From: Streptomyces sp. TSRI0281
Lineage (GTDB): Bacteria > Actinomycetota > Actinomycetes > Streptomycetales > Streptomycetaceae
Length of the DNA stretch: 64,000 nucleotides
Reading direction: 5' to 3'
NCBI RefSeq assembly: GCF_001905125.1
Contig: NZ_LWLE01000016.1
Span: 56,539 to 120,538 of the forward strand
The translations under genes and the position numbers were made by a program. Below the pieces are notes generated by a model, which was not told where the DNA came from, searched no databases, and worked only from the letters and a program-made list of their open reading frames with translations. Shown in pieces: positions 54,918 to 63,958 of this stretch (position 1 is the stretch's first letter; each line of letters opens with the position of its first letter).

Positions 54918-55052
54918 TCAGGCGGCGTCCTCGTCCTGGGGCCACACCTCGTCCAGGAGGAGTTCGGCGCAGCTGCACGATTCCGGGTCGGCGAAGGTCG
55001 GGTACATGCAGTCCTCATGGTGGTCCTGGCTGTCGTACAGGATCTCGGTCAC
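54918..55052 (-). CDS. Small acidic Cys-containing protein, paralogue of 25167-25307
   Basis: A 44-aa protein from GTG 55052 with AGGAGG upstream. It reads TEILYDSQDHHEDCMYPTF, then ADPESCSCAELLLDEVWPQD and EDAA. The start overlaps the stop of the pentapeptide gene (GTGA). Cys and His positions are the same as in the 25-kb copy. The whole unit, including terminator and HA 3' element, is duplicated. Confidence 0.7.
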   Translation of the reverse strand: MTEILYDSQDHHEDCMYPTFADPESCSCAELLLDEVWPQDEDAA

Positions 55053-55747
55053 GCGGGTCCTCCTGTTGGGCGCAGGTTCGCGTCGCGCAGGTCCGCGCTG
55101 CTCAGGTACACGCCGCGCAGGTCTGCCTTGTCCAGAGCTGCCTCGAAGTCGCCGAGGGTGAGGGTGATGTGGGGGAGCTTGGCGCCATGGAGGTCGAGGA
55201 GGAAGGTGCCGTCCCGGGTCGCGTCGCGGGTGGCGAGGACAGTGAAGGCGGCGTGGACGTCGGCCGCGACGTCCTGGCCCTTCGCCGGGGGCTTGGCGGC
55301 GTGGGTGCGGATGTAGGTGGCGAGGACGTTGGCGATGGTGGGCTGGTCACGGTGGGAGTCCTGCATGATCCGCTGCAGGGCGTAGATGCCGCCCAGCCGC
55401 ACGTCCACCTTGTCCTCACCGAGGTTTCCCACCGCCGCCGTGTACCGGTCGGTGATCTGCCCCTCCTTGGCCAGCGCCTGCTCATTGGCCTGTCTGGTCT
55501 GAACGTTCGAATACCAGAGACCCACCACCGCCACTACAGCGGCGACCACGACCGTGAACAACTCGATCCGCCGCGCCCAGTCCAAACCCTCCGCGGCAGT
55601 AGCAGGGGCAGGGGGAGTGGGAGTGCCTGGTGGCCGGGTGGAGCCTGCTCCCAGGCCGACGGAGGTACGGGCAGTGAGACGGGTGGTACGGCGTAACCGC
55701 GGGCGACGGGCAGGCGTGGGAGGCATACCTGTATTCGATCCCAACAC
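55049..55747 (-). CDS. Membrane protein with pentapeptide-repeat end
   Basis: A 232-aa protein. Arg/Pro/Thr-rich N-terminus, one membrane helix (ELFTVVVAAVVAVVGLWYS), then the conserved GQITDRYTAAVGNLGEDKVDVRLGGIYALQRI domain and the start of a pentapeptide region (DKADLRGVYLSSADLRDANL). Family members usually have many more pentapeptides; here it stops after about four, at the ribosome site of the small Cys gene. The 3' end thus looks cut and refused to the new stop. Probably still translated. Confidence 0.7.
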   Translation of the reverse strand: MLGSNTGMPPTPARRPRLRRTTRLTARTSVGLGAGSTRPPGTPTPPAPATAAEGLDWARRIELFTVVVAAVVAVVGLWYSNVQTRQANEQALAKEGQITDRYTAAVGNLGEDKVDVRLGGIYALQRIMQDSHRDQPTIANVLATYIRTHAAKPPAKGQDVAADVHAAFTVLATRDATRDGTFLLDLHGAKLPHITLTLGDFEAALDKADLRGVYLSSADLRDANLRPTGGPA

Positions 55748-55915
55748 CCCACGCCGGCGCAGCGATTCGCTTCGATCAGGCTGAAGCCCCTGTGCGGCAC
55801 ACCAGTGGTGTGGCGGGTTTCCGGAAGCGGCGCCATTCCAGGGGTGCCGACCCGCTCCGGACCTGCCTTCTGGCTGGATTGCTCACATGTAGGGGCGTCT
55901 GCCTCGCACGGTGGG

Positions 55916-56119
55916 GTGGTGGACGACACGACGACCGAGGTCGAGCTGTACGGCGGACCGCTCGATGGGTGGGTGGTGCCGGTGGACACCGGTGATCCGG
56001 ATCCCTGGACCGCGATCATCAGCGACTACGGAGAGCACCCCGGTGGCCGTTCCCTGTACGCACCCGATGCCACGGGCCGGTGGAACTGGGTCCGGGACCT
56101 CCGGCCGGAGGAGATCTGA
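55916..56119 (+). CDS. Small hypothetical protein
   Basis: About 67 aa from GTG 55916 (or 55919): DDTTTEVELYGGPLDGWVV, PWTAIISDYGEH, LYAPDATGRWNWVRDLRPEE. It has a YGGPLDG motif common in short Streptomyces phage- or plasmid-linked proteins. The stop overlaps the next ATG (TGATG), supporting an operon of two. Confidence 0.6.
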   Translation: MVDDTTTEVELYGGPLDGWVVPVDTGDPDPWTAIISDYGEHPGGRSLYAPDATGRWNWVRDLRPEEI

Positions 56120-56433
56120 TGGAACGGCAGCCGGCCCCGGAGCCGGGCGATACCGCACGCCTCGATCAGCTGGCGGCCCACTGGCGGGAGGCACCGCCGG
56201 AGATCCGGCAGGACATCCTCACCGCGGCCGCAGCGGTCCAGGACGCCCCGGAGCCCGGCCACGTCGCCCAGCCGCGCGGTCCAGGGGGTCCGGCGGCCCG
56301 TGCGGCAGCGGTGTCGAGTCAGCATGTACCGATGATTCTGCGACGCGCAGCCCATCGCTCCGGGGAGCAGCGCGTGCCCGTACGCAGTCAAACGACTGAG
56401 CTGCGGCCCGCGTTCAGATCGGCGGTCGGCTGA
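56119..56433 (+). CDS. Small hypothetical protein, coupled to the previous gene
   Basis: A 104-aa frame. The first 45 residues (ERQPAPEPGDTARLDQLAAHW, REAPPEIRQDILTAAAAVQD) are helical and plausible; the rest is Arg/Pro/Ala-rich and may be read into non-coding DNA. Function unknown. Confidence 0.5.
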   Translation: MERQPAPEPGDTARLDQLAAHWREAPPEIRQDILTAAAAVQDAPEPGHVAQPRGPGGPAARAAAVSSQHVPMILRRAAHRSGEQRVPVRSQTTELRPAFRSAVG

Positions 56434-56527
56434 CGGATGTGGCCGAAGGGTCTTTTCCCGAGACTCGGTTCACAACGTACCGGCCATGGCTCCCACCGGC
56501 CACGGCCCCGCCGAAGGGAAGACACTC

Positions 56528-56675
56528 GTGTCAGAGAACCAGAACGAACTCACCATCGGGAACTCCGCGGTCGTCCTCATCGATCACCAGCCGGCAGTCG
56601 CGCTGATGACCACACCGCGCTCACAGACCGAGCTGATCAGCAACGTGACCGCGCTGGCCAAGGCCTCCCCTCCGA
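56528..56675 (+). pseudogene. Isochorismatase-like hydrolase N-terminal fragment
   Basis: From GTG 56528 (GAAGGGA upstream): LTIGNSAVVLIDHQPAVALM with the catalytic Asp, then TELISNVTALAKA, typical of YcaC-like cysteine hydrolases. Cut off after about 47 residues at a transposase fragment. Confidence 0.65.
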
Positions 56676-56835
56676 TCGGGACTTCGACTTCAGCCTGGAC
56701 GACGACATCAGCCTCTGACTGCTCGCAAGAGTGGTCAACCGGTTGAAGCGGTACCGGGCCGCGGTCACCCGCTACGACGAGCGAGGCTACGTCTATCTCG
56801 GCACCGCCACCGCCACCGCAATCCGTGCGTGCTAC
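56676..56835 (+). mobile_element. IS5-family transposase C-terminal fragment
   Basis: Reads RVVNRLKRYRAAVTRYDERG and YVYLGTATATAIR, the usual end of an IS5/DDE transposase in Streptomyces. Joined to the truncated hydrolase gene. Confidence 0.7.
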
Positions 56836-56865
56836 CGGCTGCGAACCTGTTCGGCCGGGCAAGTC

Positions 56866-57183
56866 CTAAGAGGGGTACAGCTCCCACTGAACAAGGCTGT
56901 CCCCCAAGGCGCACCACGCGTAGGCCCTGGTGCCGTAGGGCACCCGCGTGCCGTAGTGCCAGTAGGTGCTTCCGCCCAAGACTTGGCATTGCACACGGAG
57001 ATTGAACGAGCCGGAATCCCCGGGGTACCCGCAATCGGCATATGCGCCTTGATGGCCGCCGCTGCCGACCAGGACGTCACCCCCGCACGGTACTGCGGAC
57101 GCGGGACTCGCGGTCGCCACCAGACCGGCAGACGACAGCACAAGGGCCGCGCCTGCGCCCGCCAATATCCTCCGAACGTTCAC
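56866..57183 (-). CDS. Secreted protein with paired cysteines
   Basis: A 105-aa protein from GTG 57183 (AAAGG before it). Signal peptide NVRRILAGAGAALVLSSAGL...ASPASA. The mature part of about 75 residues has four Cys (VPCGG, YADCGYPG, VQCQVLGG, AWCALGD), and many Gly/Tyr/Trp, as in small exported beta proteins. No catalytic motif. Confidence 0.75.
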   Translation of the reverse strand: MNVRRILAGAGAALVLSSAGLVATASPASAVPCGGDVLVGSGGHQGAYADCGYPGDSGSFNLRVQCQVLGGSTYWHYGTRVPYGTRAYAWCALGDSLVQWELYPS

Positions 57184-57495
57184 TGAATCGCCTTTCTGTA
57201 GGCACATCGGACCTGCGAATCCTTCCGCAATCACTCGACTCACGAGAACCAACTATCCGGACAATGGGTGTCCGAAGATGTCCTTGCGTGCTCGGCCGGG
57301 TGGGCGACAGCCCCTGGTGCAGCCACGCGGCGCCATGAAATCGAGTGGGTGAAAGGGCCTCGCCGCCTACCGTCTCAGCCGACTGAGGCAGCGTCACGGC
57401 GACCGACCTTCTGGGCTCAGCGTTTGACGCGGTTGCGGACGGCGAGGACCGCCAGGCCCAGGAGGATGGGCTCGGTTACGCGGGATGCCCTCTCG

Positions 57496-57720
57496 ATGTG
57501 GGTGCCTGTCGGTTCCGGTGGCTATGGCGGAGACGAGGGTTGCTCTGTCTGCTCCGCCGGTCAGGGCCCGGATGTTTCGATCGGCAGCGGCAATACGTAC
57601 ATCTACAACCCTCAGATCCTGGGCAACCTCCTCAACCTGCTCTCCCCTCCTGCCACGGGGGGTGGCGGCGCCAACAACGGTGGCGGCAACGGGGGCGACG
57701 GCAGCGGAGGCAACAGCTGA
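57496..57720 (+). CDS. Short Gly/Asn-rich frame, uncertain
   Basis: About 74 codons: GQGPDVSIGSGNTYIYNPQI and LGNLLNLLSPPATGGGG, ending in a Gly/Asn tail. It could be the end of an exported protein whose start is lost. On the opposite strand a frame ends at about 57420 with EPILLGLAVLAVRNRVKR, a tail-anchor-like fragment. Confidence 0.4.
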   Translation: MWVPVGSGGYGGDEGCSVCSAGQGPDVSIGSGNTYIYNPQILGNLLNLLSPPATGGGGANNGGGNGGDGSGGNS

Positions 57721-57812
57721 CCTGCCTAACCCTGGTGCGCCGGCTTCCCGATGAGGTTCCGCTTGGCGTCCTGGCCGGGTGGGTTCTCAGCCGGTCAGGA
57801 TGCCGACAGCAC

Positions 57813-57899
57813 GAGACCCCCGGGGGAGGATCCCGGGGGTCTCTCTGTGCAGTGCCGTTCGACCGGTTCAACGACCAGCCGCGGCCGGTGTCACGTCTG
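57813..57899. repeat. Helicase-HA 3' element, copy f
   Basis: Hairpin GAGACCCCCGGG/CCCGGGGGTCTC at 57813-57843 (12 bp), then GGTTCAACGACCAGCC and GGTGTCACG, at which point it is interrupted by the 121-base element. Confidence 0.65.
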
Positions 57900-58021
57900 C
57901 GATCTCTCGGGTTGGTGTCAGTGGTGGTGAGGGCCAGTGGCGGGGATTGTTGTCGTGGGTTCTTGTTGCTGGTCAGAGCGGTGTCGATCGTCTGGTTTCA
58001 CTGTCATGAGGTGAGAGATTT
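57900..58021. repeat. 121-base element (copy 2)
   Basis: Matches 16641-16761 at the left end (CGATCTCTCGGGTTGGTGTC), has a decayed right end (GTGAGAGATT), and is inserted in the HA 3' element. Confidence 0.55.
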
Positions 58022-59109
58022 TGCTGTCATGAGGCGTTATCCCATGGTGGGTGACGCTGTCTCAGGTTCGAGAGTTCTTATGTAGTGAGGCCGGTGGGCG
58101 CGGTCTGATCGCAGGGTGGAGTCTGAGGACCGGGTGTTGGGGGAGACGGCGGGGCTGCCCGCGGCCTCGGCAGGGTCACGGTGGAGCAGGGCGGCCCGAA
58201 GGCGGAGGTGGCCACGACCGCCGCGGAGCTCCGGGCCGTCACGGCGGACAGCGAGCAGCTGGCGAAGAGTCTGTCCCACCCGGCCTCGGCCCTGTTCATG
58301 ATGGGAGGCCGGTAGACATGCTCGTCCTGCCGTCGCCCGGCGAGATCGAAGCCGCCAAGTTCGTCCGGGGCTGTTCGGAGGCTGACCAGCGTGGATGACG
58401 GGGAGTGGACGACCGGACTGCTCCAGCGTGCCGGATCGTCCACTCTCAGCACCCGGGCATGTCTACGGGATGGGGGACGGCGGCGGGCACCAGGGGCGCC
58501 GCGGTGCCGGTTGGGTTTCCTGGCGGCCGGGGGGCAGGTGGTGCGGCCGCCGGGGTGTGACCGCGGGTGTCCCGTCCGGGTGGTTGGCCGGGACCCGCAG
58601 TGTGGCCAGGTTATGTCCTGGGCGCTGGGCTCTCTGGTGTCTTCGGGTGCCGTCCGACGATCGGGTGACCGGGGCCGCGGAAGAGGTGTGGCCGGCAGCG
58701 GACAGCCTCGGGGCGGGGCCGGTTTGTGAAACCGGGTGCCGTGGCGGTGTCCGCTGCCGCTGGTGCCGTACCGCGTTGGGCACCAGGAGCGCGGCGTCCC
58801 CGCCGGGGCGGTCCTGCGGTTGCTTGTTCCTGCCGGCCCGGACACAGGAGACGCGGTGTCCCTACGATGGCCCGGTGACCGCCCGCCGCATGCTTGGCCC
58901 CCGGCCCGGAGGATCCCGCGCACGGTGTCCGCGCCTCCCAGGCCGATCTCCTCGACGTGATACCCGGTGTCCGGATCCCCGACCTCGACGGGCTCCGGGC
59001 CCGCGGCGTCCTCGGGGCCTCCACGACCGCGCCCCCGGCAGCCCGGCGGGCCCTCGGCGCCGGCGGCCACACCGCTGAGGACGCCCCGCCGGACAGCTCC
59101 GTCTGACCC
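58022..59109. other. Decayed region without an intact gene
   Basis: Near 58190-58315 a forward frame reads TTAAELRAVTADSEQLAKSL to a stop, like the end of a small WXG-type or helical protein. The rest, though open in several frames because of high GC, shows no family or ribosome site. Confidence 0.4.
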
Positions 59110-59801
59110 GGCCACCGCGACCGCTCGCTGCACTCTTCGTACACAGGTCACGGGGTCGTGCGCGTCGCCGTGGCCGTCGTCGTCGGGGAGAGGGACCCGG
59201 TGGTGGGCCTCGGCGGGTGGGCAGGCGGCGGCGGAGGCCATCAGGTCGCCGTGCCGGTAGCTCGGCATCTCGCCCGGTTCCCGGTGGCGCAGCACGATCA
59301 GGGGATGCGGGCCGCCGAGGACGGTGACTCCCGGTTCGCCCCCGCGCGTGCGTACGCGCACGGCTGCCGGGCCTCCGGTGCACGCAGGTCGACGGCTGTC
59401 AGCAGGTCGCTCCATGCCTCGTGGTTGCGGCCGAGGCCGGTGGTGACCGCGAGATGGCGGCCGGTGGGGTCGGCCGCCAGGTGTTCGGCGGGAGTGGCCA
59501 CCGGCACGGTGCTCCGCACCAGCGGGTGGCCGGCGTCGGGGCCGTAGGGATCGAGGACGAGCAGTTCCCCCACCCGGTTGTCCACGAACGCGGTCCGGTT
59601 GCCGGGCAGGGCGAGGAATCCGGCGTGCTCGGAGAGATGGCGATGGACCGGGGATCCTCGCTCCACCCCGTCGGGAAGGTCCAACAGGCTTATTCGCCGT
59701 GGAGCGGCGAGCCACCGGCACCGTTGCGCGTGCCTCGCCGTGCCGCCGCACCCGCGCGCCGCGGGAGACCGACGGGCGCCGACGGGTTCGGCCCGCCCCA
59801 T
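59110..59801 (-). pseudogene. Beta-propeller protein remnant, frameshifted
   Basis: Reads FLALPGNRTAFVDNRVGELL, AEHLAADPTGRHLAVTTGLG (propeller blades), then in another frame GEPGVTVLGGPHPLIVLRHR and further blade-like strands. YncE-type secreted propeller. At least one frameshift near 59360 and no clear end. Confidence 0.55.
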
Positions 59802-59907
59802 ACTCGCGCCTTATGGCCAGCAGAGATGGGCCCCTTTGCCATGTTCACGCCCATACTCAGCAGCGCACTGCTGCCCCGCCCGTCCTCCCCCCTCTCGGAG
59901 TGAACCC

Positions 59908-62900
59908 GTGCGATCCATCAGACTCACGGCCGTCGCGGCCACGCTGTCACTGACGGCCGGCCTCGCCGGCGTCGTGACGCAGACGGCCGCCGCGGCCGCC
60001 ACCCAGACCGGAACCGCCGCTGCCGCCGATCCGGCCGCACGAGCCGTCGAGGCCGCCGACAAGGCCGTCGGCAGCGGCCTCGACTCGCTGGTCAACGCGC
60101 CGCAGGAGCAGTACGAACGGCGCCAGGTCACCCCCTGGCTGAAGGGCCTCTACTCGGTCGCCTACGAGCGCAGCTACCGCGGCCTGCCGGTCGTGGGCGG
60201 TGACGCGGTGGTGCTGGCCGACGGCGACGGCGATGTCCGCGCGGTGCGGTCCGCCAGCGCCCAGCAGGTGGACGTGGCCACCGATCCGAGGATCAGCGTC
60301 GGACGCGCCGAGACGGCCGCCCGCGCCAGACTGGCTCGGGTCGACAAGGTCGTGGACAGCCGGCTGGTGGTGAAGATCACCGACGGGCGGCAGGCACTGG
60401 CCTGGGAGACCGTCGTGGCCGGCCGTACCAGGAGCGCGCCCAGCAAGCTGCACGTCTATGTGGACGCGCGCACCGGCAAGGTCCTCGACACCCATGACGA
60501 GGTGGTGGCCGGCACCGGGAACAGCAAGTGGAACGGTCCCGCTCCGCTCACCATCGACACCACCGCGTCGGGCGGCTCCTACTCGCTGCGTGATCCGAAC
60601 CGTACCGGGCTGAGCTGTGCCGACTACAGCACCGGCCAGGTCTTCTCGAAGTCCTCCGACTCCTGGGGCACCGGCAATCCCACCTCCAAGGAAACCGGCT
60701 GCGTGGACCTGATGTTCGCCGCGCAGAAGCAGTGGGACATGCTCAAGGACTGGCTGGGGCGCAACGGCGTCAGCGGCAACGGCCGCTCCTTCCCCGGCAA
60801 GGTCGGCCTGAACGAGCTGAACGCCTACTGGGACGGCAGCCAGGTCACCATCGGCCGCAACAGCACGAACCAGTGGATAGCCGGCGTGGACGTGGTGGCC
60901 CACGAGTACGGGCACGCCATCGACACCAACACCCCCGGCGGAACGAGCGGCCAGGAGTCCGGTCTCGGCGAGGCCACCGGCGACATCTTCGGCGCGCTCA
61001 CCGAGTCCTACGCCGGCCAGCCCGCGCCGTACGACGTCCCGGACTACACCGTCGGCGAGATGGTCGATCTCCAGGGCCGCGGACCGATACGCAACATGTA
61101 CAACCCGCCGGCCGTCAACAACGACCCCGCTTGCTACAGCTCCTCCATCCCCGGCACCGAGACGCACGCGGCGGCGGGACCGCTCAACCACTGGTTCTAT
61201 CTGCTCGCCGAGGGCACCAGCCCCGGGGGCGGCAAGCCCAACAGCAGCACCTGCAACGGCAGCACGCTGACCGGTGTGGGCATCACCACGGCCGGCAAGA
61301 TCTTCTACGGGGGCATGCTGCTCAAGACCAGCAGCATGTCGTACAAGAAGTACCGTACGGCGACGCTGAGTTCGGCCAAGGCGCTCGATGCCACCTGTGG
61401 CCTGCACACGAAGACCAAGGCCGCCTGGGACGCGATCAGCGTGCCCGCCCAGACCGCTGACCCGGCCTGTACGCCCTCGGGCCAGAACAACGACTTCTCG
61501 ATGGCTCTCAACCCGGCCTCCGGCAGCGTCCAGCAGGGTGCCTCGGTCAGCGCCTCGGTGACCACCAGCACCACCACCGGGCAGGCCCAGCAGGTCACGC
61601 TGAGCGCCACCGGGCTGCCGTCCGGGGTCACCGCCTCGTTCTCCCCCGCCACCGTGCAGTCCGGCCAGTCCTCGACACTGACGCTGACCGCCTCGGCCAA
61701 CGCCGCGCTCGGTTCCACGACCGTTGTCGTGAAGGGCCAGGGCGCGAGCCTGTCGCACACCGTCGACTACACGCTCAACGTCGGCGGTACCCAGCCGGGC
61801 ACCGACCCGCCGAACATCGACGTGGCCGCCGTCCGTGCGCACCTCGGTGAGCTGGGCTCCATCGCCGCGGCCAACGGCGGCAACCGCCGGGCCGGAAGCA
61901 CCGGTTACACCCAGTCGCTGTCCTATGCGAAGGCCAAGCTCCAGGCGGCCGGCTACACGGTCACCGAGCAGAACTGCACCAGCTGCACCTACCCGTCGAA
62001 CAACCTGATCGCCGACTGGCCGGGCGGCCCCGCGGACCAGACGGTCATGTTCGGTTCCCACCTGGACGGCGTCTCGGCCGGACCCGGCATCAACGACAAC
62101 GGCTCCGGCTCGGCGACCCTGCTGGAGAACGCGCTCGTGCTGGCGCAGAAGAACCCCACCATGACGAAGCACGTTCGCTTCGCCTGGTGGACCGACGAGG
62201 AGCAGGGACTCAACGGCTCGAAGTTCTACGTCAACCGGCTCACCGGCTCCGAGCGCACGGCCATCAAGGCGTACTACAACTTCGACATGGTCGGCTCGAC
62301 CAACGGCGGCTACTTCATCAACAACGTCAACTCGGCCGCCGCCGCCCCGATGAAGGCGTACTGGACCTCGCTCGGCCTGGCGCCCGAGGAGAACACCGAG
62401 GGCCAGGGCCGCAGCGACGACTACTCCTTCCAGCAGGCAGGCATCGCGACCTCCGGGTACGCGGCAGGGGCGAACGCCCGCAAGACCTCGGCGCAGGCGG
62501 CCAAGTGGGGTGGCTCGGCGAACGTCGCGTACGACTCCTGCTACCACAGCGCCTGCGACACGACGAACAACATCAACGCCACGGTGCTGGACCGCAGCGC
62601 CGACGGCGTGGCCTACACGATCTGGAAGCAGGCCGTCGGCGGCAACACCCCGGCGCAGGACTTCTCGGTCGCCGTCAGCCCGGCCGCCGGGAAAGCCGAG
62701 CCGGGCGGCACCGCCACCGCGACGGTGAACACCACGACGGTCAGCGGCGCCGCCCAGACCGTGAGCCTTTCGGTCAGCGGCGCGCCCGCCGGGGTGAGCG
62801 CCGCGGTGAGCCCGTCCTCGGTGCGCACCGGCGACGCGGCCACCCTCTCCGTCCAGGTCGGCGCCACGGTGACGCCGGGCACGTACAGCCTGAACGTCGC

Positions 62901-63414
62901 CGCCGCCGGAAACGTTAGCCACAGCACCACGTACACCCTGACCGTCGGCAGCGGCGGCGGCTGCACCCCGGCGCAGGTGGTCGTCAACGGCGGCTTCGAG
63001 AACGGCGGTTCGCCCTGGACCACCACGTCCGGTGTGATCACCGATCAGCCGGGCCAGACGCCGCACGGCGGCTCGTTCTCGGCCTGGCTGAACGGCTGGG
63101 GCTCCCCGCACACCGACAGCGTCGCCCAGAGCGTGACCATCCCGGCCGGCTGCACCTCGGCCCGGCTCTCGTACTACGTGCACATCGACACCGCCGAGAC
63201 GGAGGCCACCGCCTACGACACCTTCACGGTGACGGCGGGCGGGAAGACGCTGGCCGCCTTGTCGAACACGGACAGCGCCACCGGGTACGCGCACAAGACC
63301 CACGACCTCGGGGAGTTCGCGGGCCAGACGGTCGTCCTGAAGTTCACCGGTGTGGAGGACGAGTACCTCCAGACCTCCTTCGTCGTGGACGACGTCACCC
63401 TGGAGGTGAACTGA
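59908..63414 (+). CDS. Secreted bifunctional protease: M4 + M28 domains
   Basis: A 1168-aa protein from GTG 59908 (GGAG seven bases before). Signal peptide, an inhibitory FTP/PepSY-like propeptide, then an M4 thermolysin domain with H332-E-Y-G-H336 and E355 (GLGEATGD). After an Ig-like domain comes a complete M28 aminopeptidase: H718 (GSHLDGV), D730 (NDNGSG), E764/E765 (TDEEQG), D793 (YNFDMVG), H880 (YHSACD). A second Ig-like domain and a C-terminal beta-sandwich (VVNGGFENGGSPW...) follow. Both active sites look intact. It would cut proteins internally and trim N-termini. A strong terminator follows. Confidence 0.9.
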   Translation: MRSIRLTAVAATLSLTAGLAGVVTQTAAAAATQTGTAAAADPAARAVEAADKAVGSGLDSLVNAPQEQYERRQVTPWLKGLYSVAYERSYRGLPVVGGDAVVLADGDGDVRAVRSASAQQVDVATDPRISVGRAETAARARLARVDKVVDSRLVVKITDGRQALAWETVVAGRTRSAPSKLHVYVDARTGKVLDTHDEVVAGTGNSKWNGPAPLTIDTTASGGSYSLRDPNRTGLSCADYSTGQVFSKSSDSWGTGNPTSKETGCVDLMFAAQKQWDMLKDWLGRNGVSGNGRSFPGKVGLNELNAYWDGSQVTIGRNSTNQWIAGVDVVAHEYGHAIDTNTPGGTSGQESGLGEATGDIFGALTESYAGQPAPYDVPDYTVGEMVDLQGRGPIRNMYNPPAVNNDPACYSSSIPGTETHAAAGPLNHWFYLLAEGTSPGGGKPNSSTCNGSTLTGVGITTAGKIFYGGMLLKTSSMSYKKYRTATLSSAKALDATCGLHTKTKAAWDAISVPAQTADPACTPSGQNNDFSMALNPASGSVQQGASVSASVTTSTTTGQAQQVTLSATGLPSGVTASFSPATVQSGQSSTLTLTASANAALGSTTVVVKGQGASLSHTVDYTLNVGGTQPGTDPPNIDVAAVRAHLGELGSIAAANGGNRRAGSTGYTQSLSYAKAKLQAAGYTVTEQNCTSCTYPSNNLIADWPGGPADQTVMFGSHLDGVSAGPGINDNGSGSATLLENALVLAQKNPTMTKHVRFAWWTDEEQGLNGSKFYVNRLTGSERTAIKAYYNFDMVGSTNGGYFINNVNSAAAAPMKAYWTSLGLAPEENTEGQGRSDDYSFQQAGIATSGYAAGANARKTSAQAAKWGGSANVAYDSCYHSACDTTNNINATVLDRSADGVAYTIWKQAVGGNTPAQDFSVAVSPAAGKAEPGGTATATVNTTTVSGAAQTVSLSVSGAPAGVSAAVSPSSVRTGDAATLSVQVGATVTPGTYSLNVAAAGNVSHSTTYTLTVGSGGGCTPAQVVVNGGFENGGSPWTTTSGVITDQPGQTPHGGSFSAWLNGWGSPHTDSVAQSVTIPAGCTSARLSYYVHIDTAETEATAYDTFTVTAGGKTLAALSNTDSATGYAHKTHDLGEFAGQTVVLKFTGVEDEYLQTSFVVDDVTLEVN

Positions 63415-63434
63415 CCAGGTTCCGCTGACCGGCC

Positions 63435-63466
63435 GGCCCGCTCACCGCCCGGGCGGTGAGCGGGCC
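63435..63466 (+). terminator. 32-base palindromic terminator after the protease gene
   Basis: GGCCCGCTCACCGCCC followed directly by its reverse complement GGGCGGTGAGCGGGCC. It lies 20 bases after the stop at 63414. Confidence 0.75.
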
Positions 63467-63943
63467 TCCTGCCCGTCCCCGTCACCGGCGCGGACGGGCA
63501 GGACCCGGCCTCCGGCCCTGCCCTAGACGCGACAGCACAGCACCACGCACCACCAGCGAGCACCACGAGCCGGCACCACCGCACAAGGCGTCGGCGAGGT
63601 CCGCCACGCGCCGCGCAGGCGGGCCGGACGTCTGTGCCACCTTTCCTTCTTCATGGTCGGCCCCACAACTGCGGGTGGTTCTTGCGGTCGGTAATGGTCG
63701 GGCGTGCGATTTCCGGCTGATCGGCCGGAAATCGCTTCATCTCCAGTGGGGTGCCTGGGCCTCCGCTCCACGCGGCTCCGACGTCGTACCACTTGCCGCC
63801 GCTCTCGTCGATGTCCGACCGTTTCAGGTCCGCGATCCGCGAGGAGTCGTCCTTCGGGAAGCTCCGCACCGGCGTCATTCGACTCAACCGGTGGGGCTCT
63901 CAGTTGAACCTCCCACCACAGGGCAGGCACCAAGCCGCGACGG
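63467..63943. other. Region without a confirmed gene
   Basis: A reverse frame at 63651-63887 reads DDSSRIADLKRSDIDESGGK and WYDVGAAWSGGPGTPLEMKR; it has some coding character but no ribosome site or family. Nothing else is seen. Confidence 0.35.
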
Positions 63944-63958
63944 GGCGCTGTCACGTTG
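63944..63958 (+). repeat. IS6-type terminal sequence at the window edge
   Basis: GGCGCTGTCACGTTG is identical to the 5' end of the IS6 remnant at 49237-49251. The sequence after it differs, so this is likely the end of a related but different element lying beyond the window. Confidence 0.6.

Noticed and set aside
59947..63303. 1118-codon reverse frame oppos­ite the M4-M28 protease
   Set aside because: Antisense shadow of a GC-rich gene; the forward frame has all catalytic motifs and a ribosome site.
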